Positions 43,631-55,480 of a DNA stretch of 64,000 bases are shown piece after piece. The stretch covers positions 620,001 through 684,000 of the forward strand of contig MU271146.1 of the NCBI GenBank assembly GCA_021432605.1, written 5' to 3'. Within the stretch, counting starts at the first letter, position 1. Each line of letters opens with the position of its first letter. A model generated the notes under the pieces. That model was given only the letters and a program-made list of their open reading frames with translations, made no database searches and had not been told where the DNA came from. Position numbers and translations under genes: made by a program. Source of the stretch: Coniochaeta sp. PMI_546. Its lineage: Eukaryota; Ascomycota; Sordariomycetes; Coniochaetales; Coniochaetaceae.

Positions 43631-44528
43631 ATGGTGACCAAGGTGACCACGGTCTTGGTAGCAATTGCGCTCGTTTTATTCCATGTTGATGCGTTCCCCG
43701 CCGATCAGCAGGTTCTACCGTCCGTTGAGAGTGACCTCCAGCTCAAAGTCAATGGCATAGAAGACGTTAGAGAAGAGTACGTTGCTAGTCTGCACGACTT
43801 GGCTTTTACAAGAATGAGCTAACTTGTGATGCAGGCTGCAGAAGGCGGAGATCATACCCACAGGTACTCGTCATGGTTTGCACGTTGCCTCACTAGGACT
43901 CTGACATATGTCAGTGATTGACGACTTTCTGCCCATTCTCATCCTGGATGTTGAGTGGTCGAAGAAGAATTATGCCTCCCTTGGAAACACTCTGAAGCCC
44001 AAAAAGCTGCAGGATGCACCGTCAGTAACCCTCAAGGGTCCAGCAGAGTCAACCGACGCCTGCGGCTCGAATATACAGTTTATTATCACTCTCACAGACC
44101 CAGATGCACCATCCCGTGATAACCCGAAGTGGTCGGAGATGTGTCACTGGATCGCGGCCGGCATATCGACCCCGGCTGAGCTCGATCTCGGCACTGGCAA
44201 ATGCGCCGGCGTAACTTTAACGAAGCTGGACGAGATCATGCCCTATAAGCCTCCAGGTCCGCCGGAGAAGACTGGCAAGCATCGATATGTCTTTTTGGTG
44301 TTTGCTCCAGCCAATGGCACGACGGACGAGCTACACCTGTCCAAGCCGAGTGATAGGAAGCATTGGGGAGGCGGCAAGGAGGGCCATGGAGTTCGAGACT
44401 GGGCGCATGAAAATGGACTCGTTCCTGTGGGTAAGTTTGTCAGAAAATCTGTAAGACTCGAAGAGCTTCGAATACTAACTATGTGGGTAGCTGCCAACTT
44501 CATATACGCGCAGAACAAGAAACAGTAA
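43631..44528 (+). CDS. Secreted phosphatidylethanolamine-binding protein (PEBP/TFS1-like)
   Basis: Model of 242 residues in four exons (43631-43776, 43835-43863, 43915-44430, 44491-44528). Exon 2 is a 29-base micro-exon; introns are 58, 51 and 60 bases with GTACGT, GTACTC and GTAAGT donors. A signal peptide (VLVAIALVLFHVDAFP) precedes the PEBP fold. Family signatures are LTDPDAPSRDNPKWSEMCHWI (ligand pocket) and GKHRYVFLVFAP. PEBP proteins bind anionic or ethanolamine phospholipids; yeast Tfs1 inhibits carboxypeptidase Y. Secreted fungal members of this kind are known, with unproven roles. The chain ends NGLVPVAANFIYAQNKKQ once exon 4 is joined, which restores the family's C-terminal helix. 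Without splicing the reading frame would miss it. Confidence 0.88.
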
Positions 44529-45543
44529 CCAGATGTCTGCTCGCAGACAATACCTAAGGCGGCATCACTGAGTCAACGCGATAGTGTCGTGGTCGAAAGG
44601 TGCTGCTCTGAAATTTGCCGCATGTGGCTTAATTCTTCAATCTTCTCTGGCAATCGTCGATGGCGGACGAGGCTCGAGTTGTCCATCAAGGGGGTCTCTC
44701 CTGTGGGCCTGTGGGGATTAGTTGGGCCTTCGACCTGGACGGGATCCGCATTGACGACGGGAGGAACAGAACAGAAACCGTGTACACGTACCAGAATGAA
44801 CTGTTCAGTCTCAGGTTCCTGCCCGCACCGACATATTTCTCTTGATTTCTGGAATTGCCTGGCGAATCAAGCGGTGCTCTAACGTAGGTATTCTTCGTAA
44901 TCCGAACGGTTAACGACCGAGTGCGGAAATAGGGATAGGGTTGGATGAACAGCGTGTAGGCATGCGCCTTACTCATCACTGCTGGACTGGTTTCAGCCCT
45001 ATGGATCTGATCCGATCCCTTTCGGAAACTGGCGCCGGTGTCGAGCGTGGCCTAACAGATTGTCAGCAATGCGGAGATTGGTCCACGACCTGGGAGTGGT
45101 CAGACATACGAATCCGAGATTCGAATGTCTCCGAGTCCGACCGGCCATTAATAATGGTCGCTCCACCCCTTTGTGTCGATCTGTTCGAGCGCCAGCTCCC
45201 AACCAATTTTGCTCCGTCAGCTCGGCGGACGAATCCTTCCACCATTCCAACCTGCCCAAATCAGCTTTAATAAGCTACCCATTCCCCATTCCGCCGCGCC
45301 GCACGCCCGCCCGAGCATGCTGCTCCGTCTGACACTTCCACGATACAGTTGTTCACGTGTAATCGCGCTCCTGCGACACGATCAACACGCATCCCTCTGG
45401 TTCGGATTTATCCGGAATTAGTAATACTGCCGGCCGACCTCTACTGTTGTTGGCTTGGCCATCTTGAGTACGAAGTCTCGTCTCAAAGGATCACTTACGC
45501 AAACTTTCTTGAAAAATCACAGATGGAATTATAGTTTGGAAAG
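44529..45543. promoter_or_regulatory. Upstream region of the Zn2Cys6 regulator
   Basis: About 1 kb between two plus-strand genes. It contains an inverted repeat at 45103-45129. A 61-codon frame at 44660-44845 has protein-like composition but no recognised family and may be a fragment. Confidence 0.45.
45103..45129. repeat. 12-base inverted repeat upstream of the Zn2Cys6 gene
   Basis: Arms GACATACGAATC and GATTCGAATGTC are reverse complements with one mismatch around a CGA centre. The repeat lies 415 bases before the start of the regulator gene. Its dyad shape would suit a dimeric DNA-binding protein, but it lacks the usual CGG half-sites. Confidence 0.65.
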
Positions 45544-48238
45544 ATGGACAGCTCATACATACGCAGTCCATCGGAGCCGGAACTGGAAAGCGGAGTAAGA
45601 CGGGGTGGCGCCGACCTCGAGTCTTCCGAGACCAAGCGTCGCAAGATCCGCAAGGGCACCCGCAGTTGCTGGGAGTGCAAGCGCCGGAAGATTCGGTGCA
45701 ACTTTGGCTCAGCCGCCGACGCCGTGTGCATTGGCTGCCAGCGCCGCGGCACTCACTGTCTCAGTCAAGAGTACCCTGAGGAGGCATCACGCCCTGCAGA
45801 AAGGGGCCAGCAGATCGGCGACCGCATAGTTCGTGTCGAGGCCTTGGTCGAGCAGCTCGTCCGCAAGGTCGGCAACGGGTCACCGCCGGACTCGCAGTCC
45901 AGTCCCATAAACACCATCACATCGTCATCTAAAACAACGCCGGCAGAGAAGGAAGACCCTATCGCGGCTTCCCATCCTGGCTTGCCGACGCCTTGTCCCT
46001 CAGATATTGAATCTACGCAGTTCAATACATTTTGCAATGCATCTCCTGTATGTTGCTTCACTTGTGTTCGCGCTATTGACCGGGGAAGCTCTTCACTGAC
46101 ACCTTGTAAAGGCCGATCAGCAGTCCGCAGCGCCATGCACAAGCTTAACGCCCTTGGCTGCCCCCGAGCGCGGCTCGTCCGTCGCAAGGGCAACCGGATC
46201 AAGTCTCACACCAAAGCTGCAGAAGCTCTCCAGAGATCTATACGCGGCAGTCCCATCAGCGGAAGTCGCACGGTATATCTGCGAGTCCGTTGGCGGGTTC
46301 TCGCTCTACTTCCACCAGATGATGACGAGGTCGAAACCGGATTTTAACCCTGAAATGGCGACGCCGGAGCAGTCCGCCGAACTGCCTTCTCCCAATGCCC
46401 ATCCAGTCATGATTGCCAAGTTCTTGCTAAATCTTGCCGAGTATCTGCAATACATCCCGCACGATCAAGCAGTCATCGACCGGCTGGGGGAGACTCCGCG
46501 CTCGATGATGAAAAGACTAGCTGACGCGGCTATCGCTGTCACCACGAACGAGGAGCTCATGGGCACCATTGAGAGCTTGGAGTGCATCATCCTCGAAGGT
46601 GCCTACCAGGCGAACAGTGGCAACCTTCGACGAGCCTGGCTCGCCTTTCGCCGTGCCATGGTGGTCGGTCAGTTGATGGGCATTCACCGGAAGCGCGTTA
46701 GCAACGTCAAGAAACTCGATCCTAGCACCAAAGCCGACCCGCAGTTCATGTGGTACCGCATCCAGGTTGCCGACAGATTTCTAGGCCTCATGCTCGGCCT
46801 GCCGGCGGGCTCTCTAGACAACTCATTTGCCACCGAGGCAGCCATGGCGAATGAACCACCGATGAACAGGTTGGAGCGGCGGATGGCCGTCATCGCCTCG
46901 CGCATTCTAGAGCGGAACGAGTGCGCCCCGGAGAGCTGCAACCTGGCCGAGACCCAGGCGATCGACCTAGAGCTGCAGAAAGCGGCCAAGACCATGCCGT
47001 CGAGGTGGTGGCTGCCGCCCAACCTCTCACAAATGGCACAGAACCCAGACCAGGAAGCCATCTTCTGGGAGATGCTGCGGCTGATCAACCAGATATTCTA
47101 CTACAACCTACTAAATCAGCTACACCTACCGTACATGCTGATGTTTTCTTCGGAGAAACACACCGTCTACAGCAAACTAGCATGCGTCAACGCCAGCCGC
47201 GAGGTGCTCAGCCGCTTCATCGCCTTCCGCACCTGGAACAAAGTCGCCTTCTGCTGCCGGTCCGTCGACTTTTTCGCGCTCATGGCAGCCATGACGCTGG
47301 TCCTAGCGCACCTGCACGCCAACGACGAGCCGGACCTCAACTGCCTCGCCCACCAGCGGCACAGCGACCGGGCGATGATGGAGCAAGTCCTCGAGAGCAT
47401 GGAGATGGTCTACAAGCTGAACATGGACGTCCTCTCGGAGAAGAGCGGCGACCTCCTCCGCCGCCTCCTCGAGATCGAGGCCGACGCCGCCGAGGGGCGG
47501 AAGTACGACACGCAGAGCGTCATGGACCTGGCGAGCAACATGGACGGGGCCGCCCACGGCAGCCACCCGGACGGGAACTGCACCAAGCCGGGCCCTTGCA
47601 CGCAGTCGGACGAGTCCGGCGCCCTGCACGAGCACCACGTCTCGGACGACGAGCCGGGCGTGCTGAGGATGTGCATCCCGTACTTCGGCATCATCCGCAT
47701 CGCGCGCGAGGGCGGCATCTCGCGGGAGCCGCCGACCGCCTCCCTGGCCGAACCGGCGGCGCAGCTGCTGGGCATCCTCGGCGTGGGCGACCGGGACAGC
47801 GTGCCCAGCAGCAGCATGCCCAACAATAACAACAACGAGGCAGAGGCCATCGGCAACCCCAACAGCGACCCCAACTACTGCCCCGTCCAGATGCAGGGGG
47901 TAATCAACATGTCCAAGCTCTCGGGGCAACAGCAGCAGCAGGCGGCGGCGGCCGGCGCTGAGTCTTCTCAGAGCCAGCAGCAGAACGTGCTGCACGACCA
48001 CGCACACCACGAGTTCGGCGCCAACACCGCCTACAACGCGGGGCTCATCGACGACCCGCTGCAGCAGCAGTACCCCTTCCCCGGGCTGGCGGCCAGCGCG
48101 GACGACTGGGCCTTCCAGGGGGTGGACATGGCGTTCTTCGACAACCTCATGAAGGGGCTGGACGCGAACCCCCAGAACGTGCAAGCCGTGCAGGCCGATA
48201 GTGGCGGGCTGGGGTTTGCCGGCGGCAGTTGGCAGTGA
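45544..48238 (+). CDS. Zn2Cys6 (fungal-type) transcription factor
   Basis: Model of 876 residues in two exons (45544-46047 and 46112-48238) with a 64-base intron (GTATGT donor, CACTGAC branch site, AAAG acceptor). The N-terminal binuclear zinc cluster is complete: CWECKRRKIRC, then CIGCQRRGTHC, with six cysteines spaced C-x2-C-x6-C-x9-C-x2-C-x6-C (about residues 40-68), after a basic KRRKIRKGTR patch. The fungal-specific transcription factor domain occupies the middle (about 240-600), with the LNLAEYLQYIP and RRAWLAFRRAMVVGQLMGIHRK helices typical of the family. The C-terminal third is Gly/Asn/Gln-rich with short poly-Gln and poly-Asn runs and an acidic end, as in activation regions. No target is known; the next plus-strand gene is an MFS exporter 3.2 kb away, which is suggestive only. 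Confidence 0.92.
46048..46111 (+). other. Intron of the Zn2Cys6 gene
   Basis: A 64-base phase-0 intron with GTATGT donor and CTGAC branch-like motif. Reading through it would lead the zinc-cluster exon into a different frame with an early stop. Confidence 0.8.
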
Positions 48239-51200
48239 TGGGCGGGGATTGCGGACTTAGGAGGGCGGGATGGAGTTTAGGCGGTGGGTTCTTGCACCAC
48301 TGCAGGAAGGGCTTTTGCGGACACCAAAGAAAGGTTTGACTGTTCCGCGAGAAGCTTTGTATAGTACGGCGTTAGGGGTGGGTTTGGGATCCGAGATACC
48401 TTATCGCGTCGCAGTCTGAATGACCTGCATAGGGTGGTACAACTAGAGGGTTGCTCTCGACTCACAATATAATCAAAAGTGGTTATCATGCAAATGCTAC
48501 CTATTGCAAACCAGCGATATCTTATCTATACGTAAGCTATGGTTATTGTCAAGATAGATGATCACCTGTGCGTGTATCGCTCACATGAGAGTGTTGAGTG
48601 TGTTGCAGGACTCTTGTGAATATCTGAAGCATGTGGTGTTCTCACCTCCTGTGACCAAGGATTGAGACATAGCAAGCCGATCTAGCACCTGTATGAAAAT
48701 GCAAATCTCAACGACGACTTTGCACTTCTGATTCACACCCATTTGAGCCGGCTAGAAGTTTGTCCAGGACGCAACCCGCGGAACCCGGTTAGTGCGTAAG
48801 ACTGAGCACACGCGTATCACCGTGGTTCATTGCCTGTGCATTGTGCCAAGTGTGCGTATCTAGACGGAGCTGATAGATAGAGTGACAACATGCACCGGTC
48901 GCCATTGGACTCGCCTAGGATTCAGGTATACAGAGCCTGAATTTCAAGTTGAAACCTCGACACTGCTCGAATAGCTCAAATGCTGCGCGCGATGACTCCT
49001 TCTCTTCCTTCTCGTCGATCTCAGGCTGACATAAGACCTTAGCCCGCCGCCAATACTCGTGGCGAGTAGACCAATGCATGCTCCGCTGCGAAGGATACGA
49101 GCAAGATGTTGGGTTTGTTGTGGAGTGAAGCGGTGAGGTATAGTCTAGAGTCTTTGTCAAGCGAGTGTCCGTCGGTGTCTCAGTCTGCCGCCAGCGAGAA
49201 GAGACACTTGTGTGAGACCTAGACTCCACGAGGACCTCCTTGATTACAAAGTCACGAGACTAAGGTACAGGACATACAGAAGTGGCTACAGTTCTCAAGC
49301 CCTATTAGGTATTACCATCAGGAGACAATAGGTGTGTGAAGGGGCCCCGTCTCATAAACGCAGTGCGTATGGCCAGACTGCGAAGTGATTTGCATCCTAT
49401 AAAACCTAGCGGTACTGCCGAAGTGCAGGCGGCTTTATCAGATTTGATGTATATCGGTTAGCCTAAAAGAGCCGAATAAACGGTAGGGCCAAGGCAGGCG
49501 CAGCAAGTACTGTAAGTAAGGGGCAGCACAGTAAGCAGTAGGGCTGGCAGTAGTCCAGTGAGATTTTAAGGCCGGCCGTTCTCCGTCCACATTTGCTGCA
49601 CAGCATGGTAGAAAGGATTTCTTGGCCATTCACATGGGCAAATTGGCAGTGCAGATGCGAGAGGCAAGAGATGGGAGCTGCCCGAAGTTGGTTGGGCTTC
49701 GTCTGACAAGCACTGAAGATGAGGATGCAAGTAAGTGACTGGGTGTCGGGCCCGCGCACCGAAACAGCGGAGCAAGCTTCATATTCCTCCTGCCATGTTT
49801 ACATCAGATGTAATTGCCATGCTGATGTTTTGAGAAGCGCAGAAGGCAAAAGGTCCGGCAAGCGGGTTCCTGGGATCCTTCGTGGCTGTGGGAAATGTAC
49901 GCACTGGATATCAGGTACGCATCCTTTCAGACTTGACCGGTTCACTTCCCGCGCAAGAGAGCAAGAGATACGCGGTCGGCCATAATGCCACAGGAAACAG
50001 CATCCCTTTCAGGCCATCTATGAGCCATCATTCTAGGCCAAGGTTCAAATAAAGTTTTGGAATTTATTGAAGTTGGAAATTGATCATGATATTTTGCGGT
50101 CTAAGCTCTTGGGCAGCAGAAGAGGTTGCGGGCTGCTGAGTGAGACGCGTGCCGCCGGAGCGCGGGGTTATCACCGGAGTTTGGACTCGGACTTGAGAGT
50201 CAGGATTTTCTCTGACTCTGATAATCGGCGACCGTTTGCTCGAATGCGATTGCTTGATTCGGAAGACTCGACTATCGATCCCCCTGGCGTTAGGATCGTG
50301 CATTGCGCTGGTTGTCAGAGGCTGATGCGCTCAGTCCATGGTTGAGCGCGCAACATGTCCATCGCGTGTGTTGTTCCCAAGACGTCGCAGCAAATATGGA
50401 GTGGAGACGTGCTGATGTGGAATTGAAAACGTGCTCGAAGCTGCACCTATCAGCTCGTTGGATGTTGCGTTGTTCCTTCCCCCCCGCTGGTACATGTAAT
50501 TCCAAACACCTCTGAATGTGGGCTGTGTGCGTTGAACTCAGATCGACTCATACCTGTACCTTCTACCCAAACAGGGTTAGCGTGGATGAGCCATATGAAA
50601 TCATACTCGACGACTTTGCTTCAACGAAGCTTCGACGACGACAACACGATGGAAACTCGAAAGCACTAGAAAATCGAAATCAGGCAAAATCTGCAAGACG
50701 ATGACAATGCTATCGCTTCATAGTTCCCTTGAATTGACTCAGTCGCCGATGGAATTTTTGGGTTGACTCTGTTTAATAATTATCTTCTGCGAGCTGCCTT
50801 TCCTCCGCCGAGCTCTCGGCGATTCGATGATTGTGATGCGGGCGCCAAGATAACTCCAGCGCCCTGCTTACGCGATGACAGCGTACCATCCGCTAAGTCC
50901 GGCCCACCCACGGTCAATGCGACGCGGCAGCATCGTCCGCAAGCCACCATCCACTATCTCTGTGCGGCTCATTCTGGCGAACCGGCCCAACTCGACTGTC
51001 TCAGCGGTGTGATTGGCGCATCTGTGTTACCAATAACGCGCAGGACGGAGATCTGGCACTATGGCCGGACAGAAAGGACTCCCGAGAAGCCCATGCTCAA
51101 TGTGGAACAGGGCTGAGGGCTTACCAATGCGGTCCACGTCCAAAGCGCCGGATCACTGTTCTGTCCTTGTCACTCTCTGCTGTGCGGCCGCGTGAAAAAA

Positions 51201-51493
51201 TACATGCGTATCGGCCATGTACCTCCAACGTCCGGGCAGTCCGCCGAGCTCCACCACCATAGCTCCCGACCGTCAGATACGGTGTCCATGCAGCCATGAT
51301 GACTCTTGACCGAATTTGCAGCTCTTATCCCCATGTTTGGGGTTCGAGCTGTCAGCATTTTGCTGGGCAGGGATGAGACGCCATCCCGGCGCGTATATAT
51401 CATGGTCGTCTCATCTCACCTCGACCTTGTGCTCCCAGTCTAGCTCTCCTGACCAGATCACAAACAAGCTTAGCTACTTGAGCAACTTGGCCC
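48239..51493. other. Long intergenic region
   Basis: About 3.3 kb with no supported gene between the regulator and the MFS gene. A minus-strand frame at 48915-49229 is the only one with modest coding character (RAAFELFEQCRGFNLKFRL) but matches nothing I know. The right end is the MFS promoter. Confidence 0.5.
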
Positions 51494-53456
51494 ATGATAT
51501 CGGACGCCAACCCGGCTCATACCAAGGCAACACAAGTCACCATGAACTCGACAACCAGCACACTAGCAGACCCCGACCGGTCAAACGCACCAACACCGTT
51601 TCTGGACCCGGAAAAGGACCGGGCCAACGTCGACATGAGCGACAGATCGACAAGAGCACCGTCGACCAGCGATGTCGAGTATGAGAAGGGCGAGAAGGGC
51701 ATCGGCGGCGGCGACACGGACATGACGGACACGGAGACGGTGCGGGACGAGAATGTAGTAGATCAACCGCCAGCCGACCCGGCAGAGGAGGAGTACCCGA
51801 CCGGCTTCAGGCTGAGCATGATCGTGGTCGCCCTCATCCTCGCCGTCTTCCTCGTCTCCCTGGATCTGGTGAGTGAACATAGCCAATCCGAATTCACTCG
51901 GGGGGGTTTCGTCTCTAACATCGGTGCAGACAATCGTCGCCACAGCTATTCCCAAGATCACTGACCAGTTCCACGGCCTGCAATACGTCTCGTGGTATGG
52001 CTCGGCGTTCTTCATGACCTTCGGTGGCTTCCAGTCGACATGGGGCAAAGCCTACAAGTACTTCCCGCTCAAGACCACCTTCCTGCTTTCCATCTTCATC
52101 TTCGAACTCGGCAGTCTGCTTTGCGGCGTAGCTCCTGGTCCGGTCGTCCTGATTGTGGGCCGTGCCATCGCGGGCGTCGGCGGAGCCGGTGCTGGCAGTG
52201 GCTGCTACACCATCATCGCCTTCTCGGCAACGCCTAAGAGGCGGCCCATGTTCACCGGCATCATCGGCGCGTCCTACGGTATCGCCTCTGTCATTGGTCC
52301 TCTCATCGGCGGTGCCTTCACCGACCATGTTTCGTGGCGCTGGTGCTTCTACATCAACCTGCCCATCGGAGGTCTCTCGGCCGCCATCATCTTCCTCTTC
52401 TTCACGACACCCTCGCAGGCCAAGCCCGTAGCCGCTCCCCTGAGGGAGAAGCTGCTCCAGATGGACCCCTTCGGCACGGCCCTGATGATGGGTGCCATCA
52501 TCTCTTACATCCTCGCCCTGCAGTACGGTGGCCAGGAGCACCCGTGGAAGTCCAGCGTCGTCATCGGCCTCCTCGTCGGCTTCGTCCTCATCCTCATCAC
52601 CTTCGCCGTCTGGGAGTACTTCCAGGGCGAGCGCGGCATGGTACCGCCCCGGCTCTTCGCCAAGCGGTCCGTCGGTGCCGGGTCCATCTTCTCCTTCTTC
52701 TACGCCGGCTCGTACTTCGTCATCATCTACTACCTGCCCATCTACTTCCAGAGCATCGACAATGTCGGCCCCACGGACTCGGGCGTCCGTAACCTGCCCA
52801 TCATCCTGGCCGTGACGGTCGCGACTATCGTGTCCGGAGCGACCATCACCATGACCGGCATCGCCACACCGCTCGTCATCGGCGGATCTGCCATCGCGAC
52901 CATCGGCGCCGGCCTGCTTTACACCCTTGACATCGGCACCGGATCTGGCAAGTGGATCGGCTACCAGATCCTCGGCGGTCTCGGCTGGGGCGTCGCTTTC
53001 CAGATCCCCATCATCGTCGGCCAGGCCATGTCCTCGGCCGCCGACATGTCATCGACCACAGCCGTCATTTTGTGTAAGTCCTTCCTCTCCCTGCCTCTGC
53101 CTCTCTCTCAGATCATCCAGCTGACCAAATCCTCAAAAATAGTCTTCCAAACCGTCGGCGGCGCCTTCTCCATCTCAGCCGCCCAGTCCGGCTTCGTCAA
53201 CAGGCTCCTGTCGAGGGTCGTCGAGACCGCCCCGGCGGTCAACCCGGTGCAGCTCCTCACCACGGGCGCGACCGACATCCGCCGCGTGTTCCCTGCCGAC
53301 CAGGTGCCCGGCATCCTCGTCGCGTACATGGCCGGCATCAAGGTCGCGTTCGCCTTCACCATTGCCGCCTGCGGCGTCGCGTTCCTCATCAGCTTCTTCA
53401 TGCCGTGGGAGAGGTTGAACAAGGAGGCTGTCAAGGAGGCTGGTGCTGCTGCTTGA
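51494..53456 (+). CDS. MFS multidrug/mycotoxin exporter, 14-TM DHA2 type
   Basis: Model of 610 residues in three exons (51494-51868, 51930-53073, 53143-53456). Introns are 61 bases (GTGAGT donor) and 69 bases (GTAAGT donor, TAG acceptor); the second is a multiple of three and could be read through, giving a longer protein with a polar insert in a membrane segment. An acidic cytosolic N-terminal tail (about 1-105) precedes some 14 membrane segments. Family signatures are [17 protein letters not shown] at TM1, [15 protein letters not shown] in TM4 and the antiporter motif [13 protein letters not shown], followed by [14 protein letters not shown]. This is the drug:H+ antiporter-2 group that includes aflatoxin and trichothecene pumps. 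It exports small molecules at the plasma membrane using the proton gradient; the substrate is unknown. An alternative start is at 51542. Confidence 0.93.
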
Positions 53457-54015
53457 GCGTACTCTCTTTTGAGTGGAAGTTTTGGAATGTGGTGGATTGG
53501 TATGACGACTGAGGGGGTTATAGAGGTCTAATAGCATCGGTGCGATGTGGCGGTCTTTTGCTGGGATGATTTTGACCTACCTCGAGTACGGTCATTGCAT
53601 GGCGTTATATGGTCTTTGGGCAGACTGTCAGCAGTCTCCTGGGTTGTTCTCATTTGTATACGAGATGTGGGGGTCATAGACAGGCTGGATATCACCACTT
53701 CTGTGTACCGGATAATAGATAAGGATATTAGAGAAGTATCCTGGCAAAGGACTTCGGAGCAGACTTCTTATATTTGTATTTCTCCTTGAACAAACTCCGC
53801 TTGCCGGAAGCTTTCACCATTCGCCCGGAAGCTTTCACCGGTACGGAACCTTTGACCGCATGGAAGCTTTCGGGAACAAAGTGGGGGCGTAAATACGATT
53901 GTGCCGTTTGTGCATGATAACGTCAGCAAGAAAACATTGGACACACAAGCCAACCTCAGCAATCGTCATATACATGCAAAGCACCTTTTCACCACCCGCA
54001 GTAGTAGCTCTCACC
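53457..54015. other. Intergenic region with a tandem repeat
   Basis: About 560 bases between two plus-strand genes. The last 210 bases hold an imperfect tandem repeat (53803-53877) upstream of the RNase Z-like gene. Confidence 0.6.
53803..53877. repeat. Imperfect tandem repeat with GGAAGCTTTCACC core, four copies
   Basis: Four adjoining units of about 17-22 bases: two carry GGAAGCTTTCACC exactly, one reads GGAACCTTTGACC and one GGAAGCTTTCGGG. The array ends about 140 bases before the start of the RNase Z-like gene, so it is in or near that promoter. Confidence 0.75.
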
Positions 54016-55068
54016 ATGCCAGAAAAAAAGCACGCAAAAATAACCTTCGCGACCCCGCTCCCCCAACCGCCGGAGTCGGAAGTGCTGGAGTGGAGGTTCC
54101 CGAGGCCGTACCAGCAGTACACGCTGACGGGCCGGTCGCGGGCGGCGTGGCACACGAGCTTCGTCGTGCCGGAGCTGAACCTGCTGCTCGACGCGGGGCT
54201 GGTGGTGAACAGCGCGCGGCCGAAGCACATCTTTCTCACGCACGGGCACAATGACCACACGCTGCTGGCGCCGGCGTTTGTGAAGAGGAGTGACCCGCCG
54301 GATGTCTTTTGTCCGGTTGAGATTAGGGAGATTTTTGACGAGTATGTGAGGGCGAAGGTCTTGCTTAATAAGGGAGGGGTTGAGGTGGTTGGAGGTGGTG
54401 GTGGGGAGGGGGAGGAAGAAGATGAGGAGGAGGACTTGGAGGGTCGGGATGAGCTGAATGGCGAGGCAAGGAAAGAGACAGATGGCACGGACAGGGAGCA
54501 GATCCCGGACTCTGACCCTGACCCCAGACCACCGCACCTGCGCACCCATCATACCTACGGCCTTCGGCCAGGCGACACCGTGCCGTTGCGGAGGCTCAAG
54601 GGCCCCATCGAGATCACAGCCACGGCCTTCGCCTGCACGCACTCGATCCCGTGTCTGGGCTACGTGTTCCACGCCACCACCCCCAAGCTCCGGCCGGAGT
54701 ACCGCGGTCTGTCCGGGCCGGCGCTGCGGGACCTCCGTCTCTCGGGCGAGAACCTCACGGCCCCGCACAAGGTGCCCGTGTTTGCGTTCCTGGGCGACGG
54801 GACGGCGGAGACGCTGGCGTCGGAGCCGGAGTGGCTGAGGGACGGGGTCAGGGTGGTGATTACGGAGTGCAGCTTCTTGTACCCTGAGCACAGGGCTGTG
54901 GCGGACCGGACCAAGCATACGATATGGGAGGATTTGGAGCCTGTGGTGAGGAAGTGGAAGGATACGGTGTTTGTGATTACGCATTTTAGTCTAAGGTATA
55001 GTGATGAGGAGATACGGCGGTTCTTTGGGCGGTTGGAAGGGTTGGGGAATGTGGTTGTCTGGTGTTGA
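54016..55068 (+). CDS. Metallo-beta-lactamase-fold protein of RNase Z type
   Basis: Single-exon protein of 350 residues starting at an ATG in a CACCATG context; the frame remains open upstream to 53899 but without other support. The MBL zinc site is HIFLTHGHNDHTLL (His76, His78, Asp80, His81). A long Gly/acidic insert (about 120-165) interrupts the fold, then comes the second half with VPVFAFLGDG, VVITECSFLYPEHR and the closing motif VITHFSLRYSDEEI. The ECSF and THFSxRY-like pattern is typical of the short tRNase Z group, which removes tRNA 3' trailers. Fungi usually carry a long nuclear/mitochondrial tRNase Z for that job, so this short protein may have another phosphodiesterase role. No signal peptide. 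Confidence 0.82.
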   Translation: MPEKKHAKITFATPLPQPPESEVLEWRFPRPYQQYTLTGRSRAAWHTSFVVPELNLLLDAGLVVNSARPKHIFLTHGHNDHTLLAPAFVKRSDPPDVFCPVEIREIFDEYVRAKVLLNKGGVEVVGGGGGEGEEEDEEEDLEGRDELNGEARKETDGTDREQIPDSDPDPRPPHLRTHHTYGLRPGDTVPLRRLKGPIEITATAFACTHSIPCLGYVFHATTPKLRPEYRGLSGPALRDLRLSGENLTAPHKVPVFAFLGDGTAETLASEPEWLRDGVRVVITECSFLYPEHRAVADRTKHTIWEDLEPVVRKWKDTVFVITHFSLRYSDEEIRRFFGRLEGLGNVVVWC

Positions 55069-55480
55069 TGGACAGGGAGTGAATGTCGCTTTGAAGGGTC
55101 AAGATGACGGGCATGGAGGGCTTGTTCGGTCTCAACAATTGAGCCAGGTGAGTGGCATGATGTTCGCAAAATGGATGATGGATAACTAAACTCGACTACG
55201 ACTCCAGAACGCACTGTTGACACAGATCTGACCTCGACCTGGGTTCGCCGCCCTTAGCTGGACTTTGAAGTTGGGGATCGAGTTAGACTGCCAGGTATGG
55301 GAGGTATAGGGTAGGTCGACAAATTGTCAGTGTGGGGGCGACCGCCTTGTCATTGGCTGCAGCAAATGTACGCGCGCACGGTCCGGCCCACATGCCAGAT
55401 TCACTGACGGCATCACATCACATCTTGTCAGGCCATCAACATCAAAGTCATAGCATCTGCCTCGACCAAGACCAACAAAC
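55069..55480. promoter_or_regulatory. Promoter interval of the glycosyltransferase gene
   Basis: 412 bases between two plus-strand genes. It should include the terminator of the RNase Z-like gene and the promoter of the glycosyltransferase. No specific site was recognised. Confidence 0.4.

Noticed and set aside
47303-48184. 293-codon minus-strand frame
   Set aside because: It is the antisense shadow of the Zn2Cys6 gene, whose GC-rich codons keep the reverse strand open.
48915-49229. 104-codon minus-strand frame
   Set aside because: Some coding-like composition at its end, but no family, no neighbouring exons and no clear start context.
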